The notes beneath the pieces are model-generated. The model searched no databases. It saw nothing but the letters and a program-made list of their open reading frames with translations, and was not told where the DNA came from. This document shows positions 24,853 to 36,479 of a stretch of DNA of 64,000 bases, in pieces (the first letter of the stretch is position 1; each line of letters opens with the position of its first letter). The DNA comes from Weissella bombi (GTDB lineage Bacteria; Bacillota; Bacilli; Lactobacillales; Lactobacillaceae), in contig NZ_FMAO01000006.1 in the NCBI RefSeq assembly GCF_900094835.1, forward strand, positions 46,874 to 110,873, in the 5' to 3' direction. A program made the position numbers and the translations under genes.

Positions 24853-27519
24853 ATGCGAGAAATTGATATGCCTGGTAAGTACAACCCAACTGCCGTTGAA
24901 GCAGGTCGTTATGATAAATGGGTGCAAGAAAAGCGTTTTAAGCCATCAGAAAATAAAAAGGCACGTCCTTATTCAATCGTAATTCCACCACCAAACGTTA
25001 CTGGTAAGTTACATTTGGGACACGCTTGGGATACGACTTTGCAAGATATGTTAATTCGTCAAAAGCGAATGCAAGGATTTGATACTTTGTGGTTGCCTGG
25101 TATGGACCATGCTGGTATTGCAACGCAAGCTAAGGTTGAACAACGTTTGGCAGAAGAAGGCGTTTCACGCTATGACCTAGGTCGTGAAAAGTTTGTTGAT
25201 CAGGTCTGGGACTGGAAAAATGAATATGCTGCCACAATTAAAGCACAATGGGGTAAACTAGGACTTTCACTAGATTATGATCGTGAACGCTTTACATTGG
25301 ATGACGGTTTGTCACAAGCAGTTCGTAAGGTTTTCGTGACTTTATATGAAAAAGGCTTGATTTACCGTGGTGAATACATCATTAATTGGGATCCTAAAGC
25401 ACGTACAGCTTTGTCTGATATCGAGGTTATTCACCAAGATGATGAAGGAGCTTTCTATCACGTACAATACCCATTTGTAGATGATGATGTAACTTATGAA
25501 GGTAAGCACTATATTGAAATCGCAACGACACGTCCTGAAACGATGTTTGGGGATGTTGCTGTTGCTGTGCACCCTTCAGATGAGCGTTATAAAGCATTAG
25601 TTGGTAAAAAGGTTTTGGTACCATTGGTAAATCGTGAAGTACCAATTATTGCTGATGAATATGTTGATCCTGAATTTGGTTCTGGAATGGTTAAAATTAC
25701 ACCAGCCCATGATCCTAATGATTTTGGTGTCGGTAATCGTCATGACTTGGAACGTATCAATACGATGAATGAAGATGCATCGATGAATGAGCGTGCGGGC
25801 AAGTACGTGGGTATGGACCGTTTTGATGCACGTAAAGCAATCGTTGCTGATCTTGAAGCTGGTGGCTGGATGTTGTCGGTTGAACCAATTGTGCACGCCG
25901 TTGGTCACTCAGAACGTACAGGTGTACAGGTTGAGTCTCGCTTATCAACACAATGGTTCGTTAAGATGAAGCCATTGGCTGAACAAGCTCTTGATATGCA
26001 AAAGTCAGATGATCGTGTTGACTTTTACCCACCACGTTTTGAAGGTACTTTCACACGTTGGATGGATGATATTCATGATTGGGTTATTTCACGTCAATTA
26101 TGGTGGGGACACCAAATTCCAGCATGGTATCACAAAGAAACGGGTGAAATGTATGTTGGTATGGAAGCACCTGAAGATATTGAAAACTGGACGCAAGATG
26201 AAGATGTGCTAGATACATGGTTCTCATCAGCTTTGTGGCCATTTTCAACGATGGGTTGGCCAGATACAGATGCAGAAGACTTTAAGCGTTACTTCCCAAC
26301 TAATACGTTGGTAACAGGTTATGACATTATCTTCTTCTGGGTTGCACGTATGATGTTCCAATCTAAAGAATTTACGGGTCGTCGTCCATTTAAGAATGTC
26401 TTGATTCATGGTTTGATTCGTGACGAACAAGGACGTAAGATGTCAAAGTCATTGGGTAACGGTATTGACCCAATGGACGTTATTGAAAAGTATGGTGCAG
26501 ATGCATTGCGCTGGTTCTTAGCAACTGGTTCAACACCTGGACAAGATGTGCGTTTCTCTTATACAAAGATGGATTCAGCATGGAATTTTATTAACAAAAT
26601 TTGGAATGCATCACGTTACGTTTTGATGAATTTGGCAGATGATACTAAGGCTGAATTACCAGCAGATAAAGATAGTTTCTCATTAGCTGATAAGTGGATT
26701 TTGTCACGCTTGAATGAGACCATCGCTACTGTAACGAAGAACTTTGACAAGTTTGAATTTGGTGAAGCCGGTCGTGCACTTTATAATTTCATTTGGAATG
26801 ATTTTGCTGACTGGTACATTGAGATGACTAAGGAAACTTTGAATGGTGATGATGAAGCTGCACAAAAAACAGTGCAAGCAATTTTGGCCTATGTATTAGA
26901 TAACACACTACGCCTATTGCACCCAATCATGCCATTTGTGACTGAAGCTATTTGGCAAGAGATGCCACATGAAGGAGAGTCAATTGTTACAGCTGCTTAT
27001 CCAACGGTTAATGCAGACTTGAATGATGAGCAAGCTGAAGTTGATTTCAACAGTCTAGTAGACTTGATTAAAGCAGTTCGAACTATTCGTACGGAAGCTA
27101 ATGCACCAATGTCAACGACGATTGATGTTTTGATTAAGACAAGTGATGAGAACTTACAACGTATCTTTAAAGAAAATATTGATTACATTAACCGTTTTGT
27201 AAAGCCAAAGGATTTGCAAATTGCTGCTGATATTCAAGCGCCTGATTTGGCAATGACACAAATTATTTCTGGAGCTGAAATCTATGTGCCACTTGCTGAA
27301 TTGATTGATTTGGATGATGAAATTGCGCGTTTGCAAGATGAAATTAAGAAATTCCAGGGTGAAGTAAAACGTGCTAATGGTAAATTAGGTAATGAAAAGT
27401 TTGTTAACAACGCACCTGAAGCAGTCGTTGCTGCAGAGCGTGAGAAGTTGGCAGATTGGGAAAACAAACTACAAGCAACTCAAAATCGTTTAGCACAATT
27501 ACAGGATGCACAAGCATAG
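24853..27519 (+). CDS. valS: Valyl-tRNA synthetase
   Basis: 888-residue class Ia synthetase that charges tRNA-Val with valine. The HIGH motif appears as [15 protein letters not shown] near residue 45, the KMSKS motif as [13 protein letters not shown] near 530, and the CP1 editing domain contains [17 protein letters not shown]. The anticodon-binding domain follows (about 600-750), and the C-terminal 65 residues, from [20 protein letters not shown], form the coiled coil that contacts the tRNA. AAGGAG precedes ATG 24853. Regulated by the T-box upstream. Confidence 0.97.
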   Translation: MREIDMPGKYNPTAVEAGRYDKWVQEKRFKPSENKKARPYSIVIPPPNVTGKLHLGHAWDTTLQDMLIRQKRMQGFDTLWLPGMDHAGIATQAKVEQRLAEEGVSRYDLGREKFVDQVWDWKNEYAATIKAQWGKLGLSLDYDRERFTLDDGLSQAVRKVFVTLYEKGLIYRGEYIINWDPKARTALSDIEVIHQDDEGAFYHVQYPFVDDDVTYEGKHYIEIATTRPETMFGDVAVAVHPSDERYKALVGKKVLVPLVNREVPIIADEYVDPEFGSGMVKITPAHDPNDFGVGNRHDLERINTMNEDASMNERAGKYVGMDRFDARKAIVADLEAGGWMLSVEPIVHAVGHSERTGVQVESRLSTQWFVKMKPLAEQALDMQKSDDRVDFYPPRFEGTFTRWMDDIHDWVISRQLWWGHQIPAWYHKETGEMYVGMEAPEDIENWTQDEDVLDTWFSSALWPFSTMGWPDTDAEDFKRYFPTNTLVTGYDIIFFWVARMMFQSKEFTGRRPFKNVLIHGLIRDEQGRKMSKSLGNGIDPMDVIEKYGADALRWFLATGSTPGQDVRFSYTKMDSAWNFINKIWNASRYVLMNLADDTKAELPADKDSFSLADKWILSRLNETIATVTKNFDKFEFGEAGRALYNFIWNDFADWYIEMTKETLNGDDEAAQKTVQAILAYVLDNTLRLLHPIMPFVTEAIWQEMPHEGESIVTAAYPTVNADLNDEQAEVDFNSLVDLIKAVRTIRTEANAPMSTTIDVLIKTSDENLQRIFKENIDYINRFVKPKDLQIAADIQAPDLAMTQIISGAEIYVPLAELIDLDDEIARLQDEIKKFQGEVKRANGKLGNEKFVNNAPEAVVAAEREKLADWENKLQATQNRLAQLQDAQA

Positions 27520-27530
27520 TAAAAAATCAC

Positions 27531-27559
27531 TTGCGATAATGATTATTTACGTGTACAAT
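27531..27559 (+). promoter_or_regulatory. Promoter in the valS-folC gap
   Basis: TTGCGA at 27531-27536, 17-base spacer, TACAAT at 27554-27559. A start near 27566 lies about 60 bases before an intrinsic terminator that precedes folC. Confidence 0.55.
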
Positions 27560-27624
27560 TAAATGTATTGTGAATCACGAATTTAAGCTGTTCGTCGTTA
27601 CAATTTAGTAAATTACACAAACAG

Positions 27625-27662
27625 GAGCGCCGTCTACTTTGTAGAAGGCGCTTTTGTTTTTT
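27625..27662 (+). terminator. Terminator between valS and folC
   Basis: AGCGCC (27626-27631) with GGCGCT (27647-27652) and inner TCTAC/GTAGA, three-base loop, then TTTTGTTTTTT. It can end valS transcripts or a short RNA from the 27531 promoter; folC expression may need read-through. Confidence 0.9.
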
Positions 27663-27684
27663 ATAGGATAAAATGAGGGTAGAC

Positions 27685-29004
27685 ATGACAGAGATAACTA
27701 CAGCAGCTCAAGCAATTGCGTATATTCATGGTCGTCATAAGTGGACAAAAACGCCAACTTTTAATCGTTTAAATAAAATTTTGGATTTATTAGGGCATCC
27801 AGAACAAAAATCAAAGTATGTTCACATTACTGGTACAAATGGTAAGGGTTCAACTAGTAAAATGGTGGCGCAATTGCTTAGAAAAAGTGGGTTACGCGTT
27901 GGTTTGTTTACATCACCCTATATTTTAAAATTTAATGAACGTATTCAAGATGATAATGGCAATATTTCAGATGCTGATTTGGTAGCGATAATGCAAGAGT
28001 TAGCACCTATCGTGGATAAATTAGATAACATCTTACCAAGTGGGTTAACTGAATTCGAAACGTTAACAGTGTTGATGTTTCTGTACTTTGCTAAGCATCC
28101 AGTTGATGTTGTTGTTTTGGAAGTTGGTGTTGGTGGTACTTGGGATTCAACTACCATTATTCCTGATAAAATTGTTTCAGTGATAACAACTGTGGGTCTT
28201 GATCATATGCAGGTGTTGGGGAATACGTTGGCGAAAATTGCCACACAGAAAGCTGGTATTATTCAAAAGCAACGACCAGTTGTAGTCGGACGTTTACCAC
28301 AGTCGGCTAATGAAGTGATCGATGTTGTTGCAAATGCGATGGGATCATCTATTTATCGCTTAGGTGAGCAATTTGAAGTAACTTCTCTGCAGAATAACCA
28401 TGCATGGGGTGAAATTTTCGCAGTGACTGGGTCGATTAATTATGCAAGTGTTTTTGTTGATTTAATGGGACAATATCAAATTGATAATGCAGCCGTTGCG
28501 CTACAAACTGCGCAAATTGTATGTGATTATTTTGGGATAACGTTAACCAACGATGCCGTTAACGCAGCATTAAAGACAGTTACCTGGCCTGTGCGTTTCG
28601 AAAAAGTTAGTGAACAACCATTGATTGTTTTAGATGGCGCACACAATGAACCTGGCGTGCAAGCATTAGTCGAAACGATTCGGGCGCATTTTAGTACGCG
28701 AACAGTTCATATCTTGTTTGGGGCGTTACAAGATAAAAATTATGCAAAAATGTTACAATTATTAGCGGACTTACCAAATGCTGATTTGCATGCTGTAGGT
28801 TTTCAAGGTCCCAATAATCGACAACCACTTAATCCCGCACAAGCTGCTCAACAAGTTAAAACACATGTTGTATCAGTTCATGAAGATTGGCAGAGCGGTT
28901 TGGCAGAAGTAAAATCACAAATGCAATCTAATGATTTAATTTTGCTAACTGGGTCATTATATTTTGTTTCTGAAGTGCGACAAAATTTGGTGTTATCAGA
29001 TTAA
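27685..29004 (+). CDS. folC: Folylpolyglutamate synthase / dihydrofolate synthase
   Basis: About 439 residues of the Mur-ligase-like family; adds glutamate to dihydropteroate or folate using ATP. Visible motifs: the P-loop ITGTNGKGSTSKM, SPYILKFNERIQ, VLEVGVGGTWDSTTI with the omega-loop residues, TTVGLDHMQVLG, KAGIIQ and the C-terminal domain start LDGAHNEPG. GAGGGT favours ATG 27685 over ATG 27673. Folate metabolism also appears at folD (53848). Confidence 0.94.
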   Translation: MTEITTAAQAIAYIHGRHKWTKTPTFNRLNKILDLLGHPEQKSKYVHITGTNGKGSTSKMVAQLLRKSGLRVGLFTSPYILKFNERIQDDNGNISDADLVAIMQELAPIVDKLDNILPSGLTEFETLTVLMFLYFAKHPVDVVVLEVGVGGTWDSTTIIPDKIVSVITTVGLDHMQVLGNTLAKIATQKAGIIQKQRPVVVGRLPQSANEVIDVVANAMGSSIYRLGEQFEVTSLQNNHAWGEIFAVTGSINYASVFVDLMGQYQIDNAAVALQTAQIVCDYFGITLTNDAVNAALKTVTWPVRFEKVSEQPLIVLDGAHNEPGVQALVETIRAHFSTRTVHILFGALQDKNYAKMLQLLADLPNADLHAVGFQGPNNRQPLNPAQAAQQVKTHVVSVHEDWQSGLAEVKSQMQSNDLILLTGSLYFVSEVRQNLVLSD

Positions 29005-29093
29005 AAGTGGGGGATTTGTTGTACTTTATAAAGTATATAAAAATAATAGTAATAAGACGGCTGAATAATTCAGTTAAAATGGAGTAATAAAAG

Positions 29094-31037
29094 ATGATTA
29101 TTTTGCAAGCAAGTAATGTTGCACGTCGTTTTAACGGTGTGACGTTCTTTGATAATATTTCAATGCAGATTCAAAGTAAGGCTCGTGTTGGTTTGGTGGG
29201 CCGTAATGGAGCGGGAAAATCAACGTTGTTGAAAATGTTGATTGGTGAGACGACACCGGATGAGGGTGAAGTTTCGATGAAAAAAGGCATTCGGATGGCT
29301 TATCTAGCTCAAAATTCCGGCTTGGATTCTGATTTATCAGTTTACAATGAGATGTTAACAGCGTTTGATGATGTTATTGCGTTGGAAAAGCGGTTACGCC
29401 AAATGGAAAACCAAATCGCAACTACGACTGACTATACGAGTGATGCATATACTGAATTATTGGCAGCTTATGACCAAGCACAGCATGATTTTGATGAAAA
29501 AAATGGTTATGGTTATGATGCGACAATTCGTTCAGTTTTGCATGGGTTTGGGTTTGATGAATCATTTTATGATCAAAAAATTGCGGCACTATCAGGTGGC
29601 CAACGTACGCGTTTGGCAATCGCAAAGCAGTTATTAGAGACACCAGATTTGTTAATCTTAGATGAGCCTACTAATCATTTGGATATGCAAACTTTGGCTT
29701 GGCTAGAACAATATTTGAAAAATTACCAGGGTGCGTTGTTAATTGTTTCCCACGATCGTTATTTCTTAGATCGTGTTGTGACGGAAGTATATGATATGCA
29801 TTCAGGTCAGTTGGACCACTATAAGGGAAATTATAGTGAATTCATGAAACAAAAGGCTGCTAAAGTGATGCAAGAACAAAAAGCCTACGACAAGCAGCAA
29901 GAAGAGATTGCGAAATTAGAAGATTTCGTTAAAAGAAATATTGTGCGTGCATCAACAACAAAACGTGCGCAATCAAGACGTAAGCAATTAGAGCGCATGA
30001 CACGTATTGAGGCACCAAAAAATGAATCAGGTGTAGCTAGAATTCAGTTTAAAGCTGATGAAGATTCCGGTAATGAAGTATTACGTGTTAATGATGTTAA
30101 ATTAGGTTATGACGTGACCCATGTATTGGCTGAAAACGTTAATATTGATGTTGATAAACAACATGCGGTTGCTTTGGTTGGACCAAATGGAATTGGAAAG
30201 TCAACTTTGATAAAAACAATTTTAGGTAAACTACCACTGTTAGCTGGACAGGTGAAATTGGGTGCTAATGTGACGGTAGGTTACTATGATCAAGAGCAAC
30301 AAACGTTAGATAATAAACGTTCTGTGATTGATACAATTTGGGATGAGCATCCGACAATGCCGGAAAAAGATGTTCGTTCAATTTTGGGGTCATTTATGTT
30401 TTCTGGTGAGGCTGTTGAAAAATTAGTTTCAGCACTCTCAGGTGGTGAACGCGCACGACTACTATTAACGAAGTTAGCATTAGAACATGCCAATTTTTTG
30501 ATTTTGGATGAGCCTACTAATCACTTGGATATTGATTCGCGTGAAGTTTTGGAAACGGCCTTAAATGAATATAATGGTACGATTTTCTTTGTATCACATG
30601 ATCGTTACTTTATTAATGAAGTGGCAACTGAGGTGGTTGAATTATCACCTAATGGCACACGCTTTTTTGATGGTGATTATGACTATTATCTTGAGAAAAC
30701 AGCGGATGAAGTGGATGAACCAAAGACAAACATTGCAGAAACCACATCAGAGACGGTTAGCGCTAAGACATTATCAAGAGCTGAGCAAAAAGAATTGCAA
30801 CGTGAACAACGCCGTTTAGAACGAGCTGTTGCTGCATTAGAAACACAAATGACAACGATTTCTGATGAACGTGATGAGGTTAATGAGGCATTGAATGATC
30901 CTCAGAATGGTACTGATTTACAAAAGTTAAATGAATTATCAGAAAAAGTTGCTGAGTTGGATAGTCAATTACAAGAAATTGAAGATCAATGGACTGAAGC
31001 TAGCATGGCGTTGGAAGAGTTTTTAGACGAAAATTAA
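29094..31037 (+). CDS. ABC-F family ATPase (YdiF-like)
   Basis: 647 residues with two ABC ATPase domains and no membrane part. Walker A motifs GRNGAGKST and GPNGIGKST, signatures LSGGQRTRLAIAKQ and LSGGERARLLL, and two LILDEPTNHLD Walker B segments are intact. Between the domains (about 240-310) is the Lys/Arg-rich P-site tRNA interaction linker including KRAQSRRKQLERM, and the C-terminus (about 560-647) is a coiled coil. ABC-F proteins act on ribosomes, rescuing stalled translation or protecting from antibiotics. Its position just before groESL and its layout resemble Bacillus YdiF, so a housekeeping role is more likely than resistance. Confidence 0.9.
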   Translation: MIILQASNVARRFNGVTFFDNISMQIQSKARVGLVGRNGAGKSTLLKMLIGETTPDEGEVSMKKGIRMAYLAQNSGLDSDLSVYNEMLTAFDDVIALEKRLRQMENQIATTTDYTSDAYTELLAAYDQAQHDFDEKNGYGYDATIRSVLHGFGFDESFYDQKIAALSGGQRTRLAIAKQLLETPDLLILDEPTNHLDMQTLAWLEQYLKNYQGALLIVSHDRYFLDRVVTEVYDMHSGQLDHYKGNYSEFMKQKAAKVMQEQKAYDKQQEEIAKLEDFVKRNIVRASTTKRAQSRRKQLERMTRIEAPKNESGVARIQFKADEDSGNEVLRVNDVKLGYDVTHVLAENVNIDVDKQHAVALVGPNGIGKSTLIKTILGKLPLLAGQVKLGANVTVGYYDQEQQTLDNKRSVIDTIWDEHPTMPEKDVRSILGSFMFSGEAVEKLVSALSGGERARLLLTKLALEHANFLILDEPTNHLDIDSREVLETALNEYNGTIFFVSHDRYFINEVATEVVELSPNGTRFFDGDYDYYLEKTADEVDEPKTNIAETTSETVSAKTLSRAEQKELQREQRRLERAVAALETQMTTISDERDEVNEALNDPQNGTDLQKLNELSEKVAELDSQLQEIEDQWTEASMALEEFLDEN

Positions 31038-31057
31038 ATATTTGATTAAATAGTGTT

Positions 31058-31099
31058 AGTCAGTTATTGCGGAGAACTACCGTAATGACTGACTTTTTT
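31058..31099 (+). terminator. Terminator after the ABC-F gene
   Basis: Arms 31058-31072 and 31080-31094 form a near-perfect 15-pair stem with a seven-base loop, followed by TTTTTT. Confidence 0.9.
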
Positions 31100-31146
31100 A
31101 TTTATCTAATTGAAATATATTAACTAAATAAATGTATTTAGAGGAG

Positions 31147-31174
31147 TTGCAAAAAAAGTAGAGTGTGTTATTAT
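31147..31174 (+). promoter_or_regulatory. Vegetative promoter of groESL
   Basis: TTGCAA at 31147-31152, 16-base spacer, TATTAT at 31169-31174, just upstream of the CIRCE operator. Confidence 0.6.
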
Positions 31175-31186
31175 TAATAGTGTCGA

Positions 31187-31213
31187 TTAGCACTTAAATA
31201 TATAGAGTGCTAA
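31187..31213. promoter_or_regulatory. CIRCE operator (HrcA binding site) of groESL
   Basis: TTAGCACTT-N9-GAGTGCTAA matches the CIRCE consensus TTAGCACTC-N9-GAGTGCTAA with one mismatch. It lies between the promoter and groES, where HrcA blocks transcription until heat shock titrates GroEL. hrcA itself is not in the window. Confidence 0.95.
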
Positions 31214-31250
31214 AATAAATAAAAAATATAACCTGTGGAGGTCAGATAAC

Positions 31251-31526
31251 ATGTTGAAACCATTAGGAGATCGTGTTGTATTGCAAGTATCAGAAGCACC
31301 TGAGCAATCAGTTGGGGGAATTTTATTAGCTTCTAATGCACAAGAAAAGTCAGTTACAGGAAAAGTTGTTGCTGTTTCTACGCAAACGGTTGGTGATTTA
31401 ACAGCACCCGTTGCAGTTAAAGAAGGTGATCAAGTCATCTTTGATAAGTATGCAGGCGCAGAAATTAGTATCGATGGGGTCGATTATTTAGTTGTTCACG
31501 AAAAAGATATCGTGGCGGTTTTGTAA
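31251..31526 (+). CDS. groES: Co-chaperonin GroES
   Basis: 91-residue co-chaperonin that caps GroEL as a heptameric lid. [13 protein letters not shown] opens the fold; the mobile loop that contacts GroEL is [17 protein letters not shown], and [17 protein letters not shown] ends it. GGAGG precedes ATG 31251. It forms an operon with groEL 43 bases downstream under CIRCE control. Confidence 0.97.
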   Translation: MLKPLGDRVVLQVSEAPEQSVGGILLASNAQEKSVTGKVVAVSTQTVGDLTAPVAVKEGDQVIFDKYAGAEISIDGVDYLVVHEKDIVAVL

Positions 31527-31563
31527 TTTAAATAATTAATACTTAATAGAATATAGAGGGTAA

Positions 31564-33189
<1,626 letters not shown>

Positions 33190-33207
33190 TCATCATGAAA
33201 AAGTAAC

Positions 33208-33250
33208 AAAAAGTCGTTGTGACATCTTCTTTTGTCACAACGACTTTTTT
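33208..33250 (+). terminator. Terminator of groESL
   Basis: Seventeen-base arms (33208-33224 and 33233-33249) with an eight-base loop and TTTTTT at the end. Confidence 0.93.
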
Positions 33251-33298
33251 GCGTGAACAGACTTTTTATTAATGTAACAAAAAAGAAAAATAAAAAGA

Positions 33299-33327
33299 TA
33301 GACAATTGAGAAATTGAGCACTACAAT
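33299..33327 (+). promoter_or_regulatory. Promoter of the KimA-like gene
   Basis: TAGACA at 33299-33304, 17-base spacer, TACAAT at 33322-33327; 65 bases before the start codon. Confidence 0.5.
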
Positions 33328-33392
33328 GAGTCCTTGTATAAAGAGTAATATTAAAATAATTTATACAATTAACTTTATTTAGGAGCAGGAAG

Positions 33393-35228
33393 ATGTGGCC
33401 TTTATTGAAGCGGTTTTTAATTGGTAAACCGTTAAAAACTTTGGATGAAGATGCCCGGCACCTTAGCCGGACAAAGGCGTTGGCTTTGTTATCATCAGAT
33501 GCTTTGTCATCTGTTGCGTATGGAACAGAGCAAATTATCACAGTGTTAATGGTTGCAGGAGGTGCTGCCACTTTATGGTTACAGTTACCAATTGTTGGTT
33601 TGGTTTTAATTTTGTTGGCGGCAATTACGTTGTCGTATCGGCAAATTATTCACGAGTATCCTGCTGGTGGTGGTGCGTACCTTGTTACTTCCACAAATTG
33701 GGGTCGCAATGCTGGTTTAGTTGCAGGTGGATCCTTACTAGTTGACTATATGTTGACGGTTGCAGTATCTGTTGCTTCTGGAACAGAAGCTATCATTTCT
33801 GCCATACCGGCATTACATCCTTATAATGTTGCCATCGGCATTGTTATTATTTTAGCGTTAACAGGTCTTAATTTACGTGGTATACGTGAATCGGCAGGCG
33901 TTTTGATGGTGCCAGTTTATTTATTTATTTTGATAATGGTTATTATGATTGTTTGGGGATTTGTTAATATTTTGACAGGAAATGTCCAATATCAACCAAC
34001 AACAAATAGTCATCTTGCAACTGGTAGTGTTTCATTGTTGTTGTTCTTAAAAGCTTTTTCTAGTGGATCATCGTCATTGACGGGTGTGGAGGCAATTTCA
34101 AATGCAGTGCCTAATTTTAAAGAACCTAAAGCAAAAAATGCAGCAACAACATTGTTAATAATGGCATTAATCTTAATGTTCTTACTAGTTGGTGTAACTG
34201 GGTTATCATTTGCTTATGGTATCAAACCTGCAGCTAACTTAACGGTATTGGCACAAATTGGTCAGCAAGTATTTGGTCATGGTATTTTGTTCTATGTCCT
34301 ACAAATTGCAACCGCAGCAATTTTAGCCGTTGCAGCTAATACAGGATTTTCTGCATTCCCACAATTGGCTTTTAACTTAGCAAAAGATAAGTTTATGCCG
34401 CATAGCTATATGGATAAAGGTGACCGTTTGGGATTTTCTAAAGGTATTATCTCATTAGCGTTTGGCGCCATTGTATTGTTAGCTATTTTCCAAGGATCAA
34501 CGGCAGCCTTGATTCCGTTATATGCGGTATGTGTGTTTGTACCGTTTACCTTATCGCAATCGGGGATGATTATTCATTGGTGGCGTGAACGTGGTAGCTT
34601 TTGGTATGGTAAGGCGATTATTAATTTAGTAGGTGCCTTATTATCAGCACTTTTGGTGGTTATCTTGTTTGTACTGCATTTTTCATCTGTATGGCCATAT
34701 TTGATTATTATGCCAATCGTGTTACGTATGTTCTGGGTTATTAATCGTCATTATCGTTTAGTTGCTAAACAATTGAAAATATTGTCACAAGAACCAATCC
34801 GGCGGAGTCGTTATGATGGTGCTACGGTCATTGTACTTGTTTCTAATTTGACACGTGCTACTGCAGATGCCGTTGACTATGCGAAGTCAATTGGTGATAA
34901 GGTATTAGCAATGCACGTTTCGTTTGATTCAAATCCACAAAAAGAGCATCGTTTAGGTGTCGAATTTAAACGTGAATTCCCAGATGTTCGATATGTCGAT
35001 ATTCATTCTTCATATCGTTCTATCACGAAGCCGGCAGTGCGCTTTGTTGATGAAATTGCTAAGGCAACGACAGCTCGTAATCATTCTTTGACAATTTTAA
35101 TTCCGCAGTTTGTGCCACATCATGGATGGCAAAATGCATTACACAATCAAAATAGTAATAAAATTAGAGTTGCATTGGCATCGCGTGATGTGACCGTTTC
35201 AACCTATTACTTCCATTTGAAAGAGTAG
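33393..35228 (+). CDS. kimA: KimA-like APC superfamily potassium importer
   Basis: 611 residues. The opening LIGKPLKTLDEDARHLSRTKALALLSSD-type segment followed by ALSSVAYGTEQI is the signature of KimA (formerly YdaO), a proton-coupled K+ importer, rather than of amino acid permeases. About 12 membrane helices fill residues 30-450; the remaining about 150 residues are a cytosolic Usp-like dimerisation domain starting near SRYDGATVIVLVSNLTRA. In Bacillus the gene has a c-di-AMP riboswitch; I see none in the 200 bases upstream here. GGAGCAGGA precedes ATG 33393. Substrate is inferred from family resemblance. Confidence 0.82.
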   Translation: MWPLLKRFLIGKPLKTLDEDARHLSRTKALALLSSDALSSVAYGTEQIITVLMVAGGAATLWLQLPIVGLVLILLAAITLSYRQIIHEYPAGGGAYLVTSTNWGRNAGLVAGGSLLVDYMLTVAVSVASGTEAIISAIPALHPYNVAIGIVIILALTGLNLRGIRESAGVLMVPVYLFILIMVIMIVWGFVNILTGNVQYQPTTNSHLATGSVSLLLFLKAFSSGSSSLTGVEAISNAVPNFKEPKAKNAATTLLIMALILMFLLVGVTGLSFAYGIKPAANLTVLAQIGQQVFGHGILFYVLQIATAAILAVAANTGFSAFPQLAFNLAKDKFMPHSYMDKGDRLGFSKGIISLAFGAIVLLAIFQGSTAALIPLYAVCVFVPFTLSQSGMIIHWWRERGSFWYGKAIINLVGALLSALLVVILFVLHFSSVWPYLIIMPIVLRMFWVINRHYRLVAKQLKILSQEPIRRSRYDGATVIVLVSNLTRATADAVDYAKSIGDKVLAMHVSFDSNPQKEHRLGVEFKREFPDVRYVDIHSSYRSITKPAVRFVDEIAKATTARNHSLTILIPQFVPHHGWQNALHNQNSNKIRVALASRDVTVSTYYFHLKE

Positions 35229-35268
35229 TATAGAGTAAATAGGTGTTAATAAAAAAATTATAAAATAA

Positions 35269-35306
35269 AGGCGTTTGCTGCTGATATAGCAGTAGACGCT
35301 TTTTTA
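35269..35306 (+). terminator. Terminator after the KimA-like gene
   Basis: Twelve-pair stem (35272-35283 with 35289-35300, two G-U pairs), five-base loop, then TTTTTT. Confidence 0.9.
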
Positions 35307-35417
35307 TTGTTCTGAAAAGATTTGAAATTAGTTAGCCTTTATAGTCATTAGTGTGTTTTTTATTTTTAACGGTTGTGGTAACCTAAATTAGACAATAATA
35401 AAGAAAGGCGTCAAAGA

Positions 35418-36401
35418 ATGGAATATATGATTGACGATGTTCGTGAAGAATTAAAGAGTCTTCGTGATCAAGTCTATGATGGCAAATTATTAAATTCATT
35501 AGGTAGTCAAGTTGGTCGGTTGATTGATCAATTTGATTATGACGAGCCAACGAAGGTTATACAATTGCCTGATGAACAAGCGCAAGATATTAAACAGCGT
35601 ATTTTAGAATGGCAACAAACGATGTACGCTGGTCAGTCTGTTAAAGTTAGCAATCAAGATGTTTTGGATTTGTTAAGCAGTTTGCGTCAAACTGATCCGA
35701 CGTTACGTGATAAAGGCGCTTTCTTTTTTATTAGTGATGGTCTGCAAAATGGTGTTTTTGATACAAACCAATTATTTTTGATGGTGCGATGCTTATTACA
35801 AGATAATGTTTTATTTAGCCATATTGATGAATTAGACAATGATGGTGTATTTTACCGTTCGTTTGCAGTATTTGTACTGTCTATGTTACGGTACGCCAAT
35901 CGTAAGGGTTCTAAGAAGTTTATCAGTGATGAAGTTAATCAAGATTTATTGCTTAACTTTGCGACATACATGGCGTTAGAACGTGATACACGTGGCTTTG
36001 TTGGTGATAAAGGATGGGCACATGCTTTCATGCACATTGGTAATTTAATGTCAGAATTTACGCATGATAATAATGTGCAGCGTGCTGATAAAATATTTTT
36101 GTTAACCATTTTGATTGAAAAATTAAAGCGCTTAGACACACCGCTGATTATGGGTGAAAATCGCCGTATAATTGGGGTCATTACGGATTTAGTTAATAAG
36201 AATGAATTATATGCAAAATACTTTTTACAACAATTAAAACAATGGCGGCAAGAGATGACACGTCAAATACAACCGGAGTCGGAAGGTGCTTGGCATCGTT
36301 TGTATAATCAGCAAAGATTTTTACAAGGATTAATGATGCGTGAAAACCTACCAAAGGAAATTTTGGATTATTTAAATGAGTCACGGAACTTTTTACTATA
36401 A
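35418..36401 (+). CDS. DUF2785 family protein
   Basis: 327 residues, soluble and helical. The DUF2785 hallmarks are QTDPTLRDKGAFFFISDGL in the first half and DTRGFVGDKGWAHAFMHIG in the second; the fully conserved acidic and His residues of the latter look like a possible active or metal site, but no activity has been shown for the family to my knowledge. GAAAGGCG precedes ATG 35418. It stands 78 bases ahead of ddl, which has its own promoter-like sequence. Confidence 0.82.
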   Translation: MEYMIDDVREELKSLRDQVYDGKLLNSLGSQVGRLIDQFDYDEPTKVIQLPDEQAQDIKQRILEWQQTMYAGQSVKVSNQDVLDLLSSLRQTDPTLRDKGAFFFISDGLQNGVFDTNQLFLMVRCLLQDNVLFSHIDELDNDGVFYRSFAVFVLSMLRYANRKGSKKFISDEVNQDLLLNFATYMALERDTRGFVGDKGWAHAFMHIGNLMSEFTHDNNVQRADKIFLLTILIEKLKRLDTPLIMGENRRIIGVITDLVNKNELYAKYFLQQLKQWRQEMTRQIQPESEGAWHRLYNQQRFLQGLMMRENLPKEILDYLNESRNFLL

Positions 36402-36424
36402 AAGTCCCATAAATAGGAATTGTA

Positions 36425-36433
36425 TGTTATACT
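36425..36433 (+). promoter_or_regulatory. Extended -10 promoter of ddl
   Basis: TGTTATACT at 36425-36433, a TGnTATACT extended -10, 47 bases before the ddl start. Confidence 0.5.
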
Positions 36434-36479
36434 TAGGTTTCTAGATAAAATCAGTTTGACAGTCAAGGGGAGAACCAAT

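Noticed and set aside
25597..25908. 103-codon open frame opposite valS
   Set aside because: His/Thr/Ile-rich antisense frame inside a well-defined synthetase.
27520..27684. Tetrahydrofolate riboswitch before folC
   Set aside because: The gap holds a promoter and a terminator, but not the conserved core of the THF aptamer.
29022..29035. Palindrome TACTTTATAAAGTA before the ABC-F gene
   Set aside because: Low-complexity AT dyad in a promoter-like region; easily due to chance.
29094..31037. Antibiotic-resistance ABC-F protein
   Set aside because: Domain layout and position before groESL fit the housekeeping YdiF type better than an acquired resistance factor.
33251..33392. c-di-AMP (ydaO-type) riboswitch before the KimA-like gene
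   Set aside because: AT-rich with no long paired structure or conserved aptamer words.
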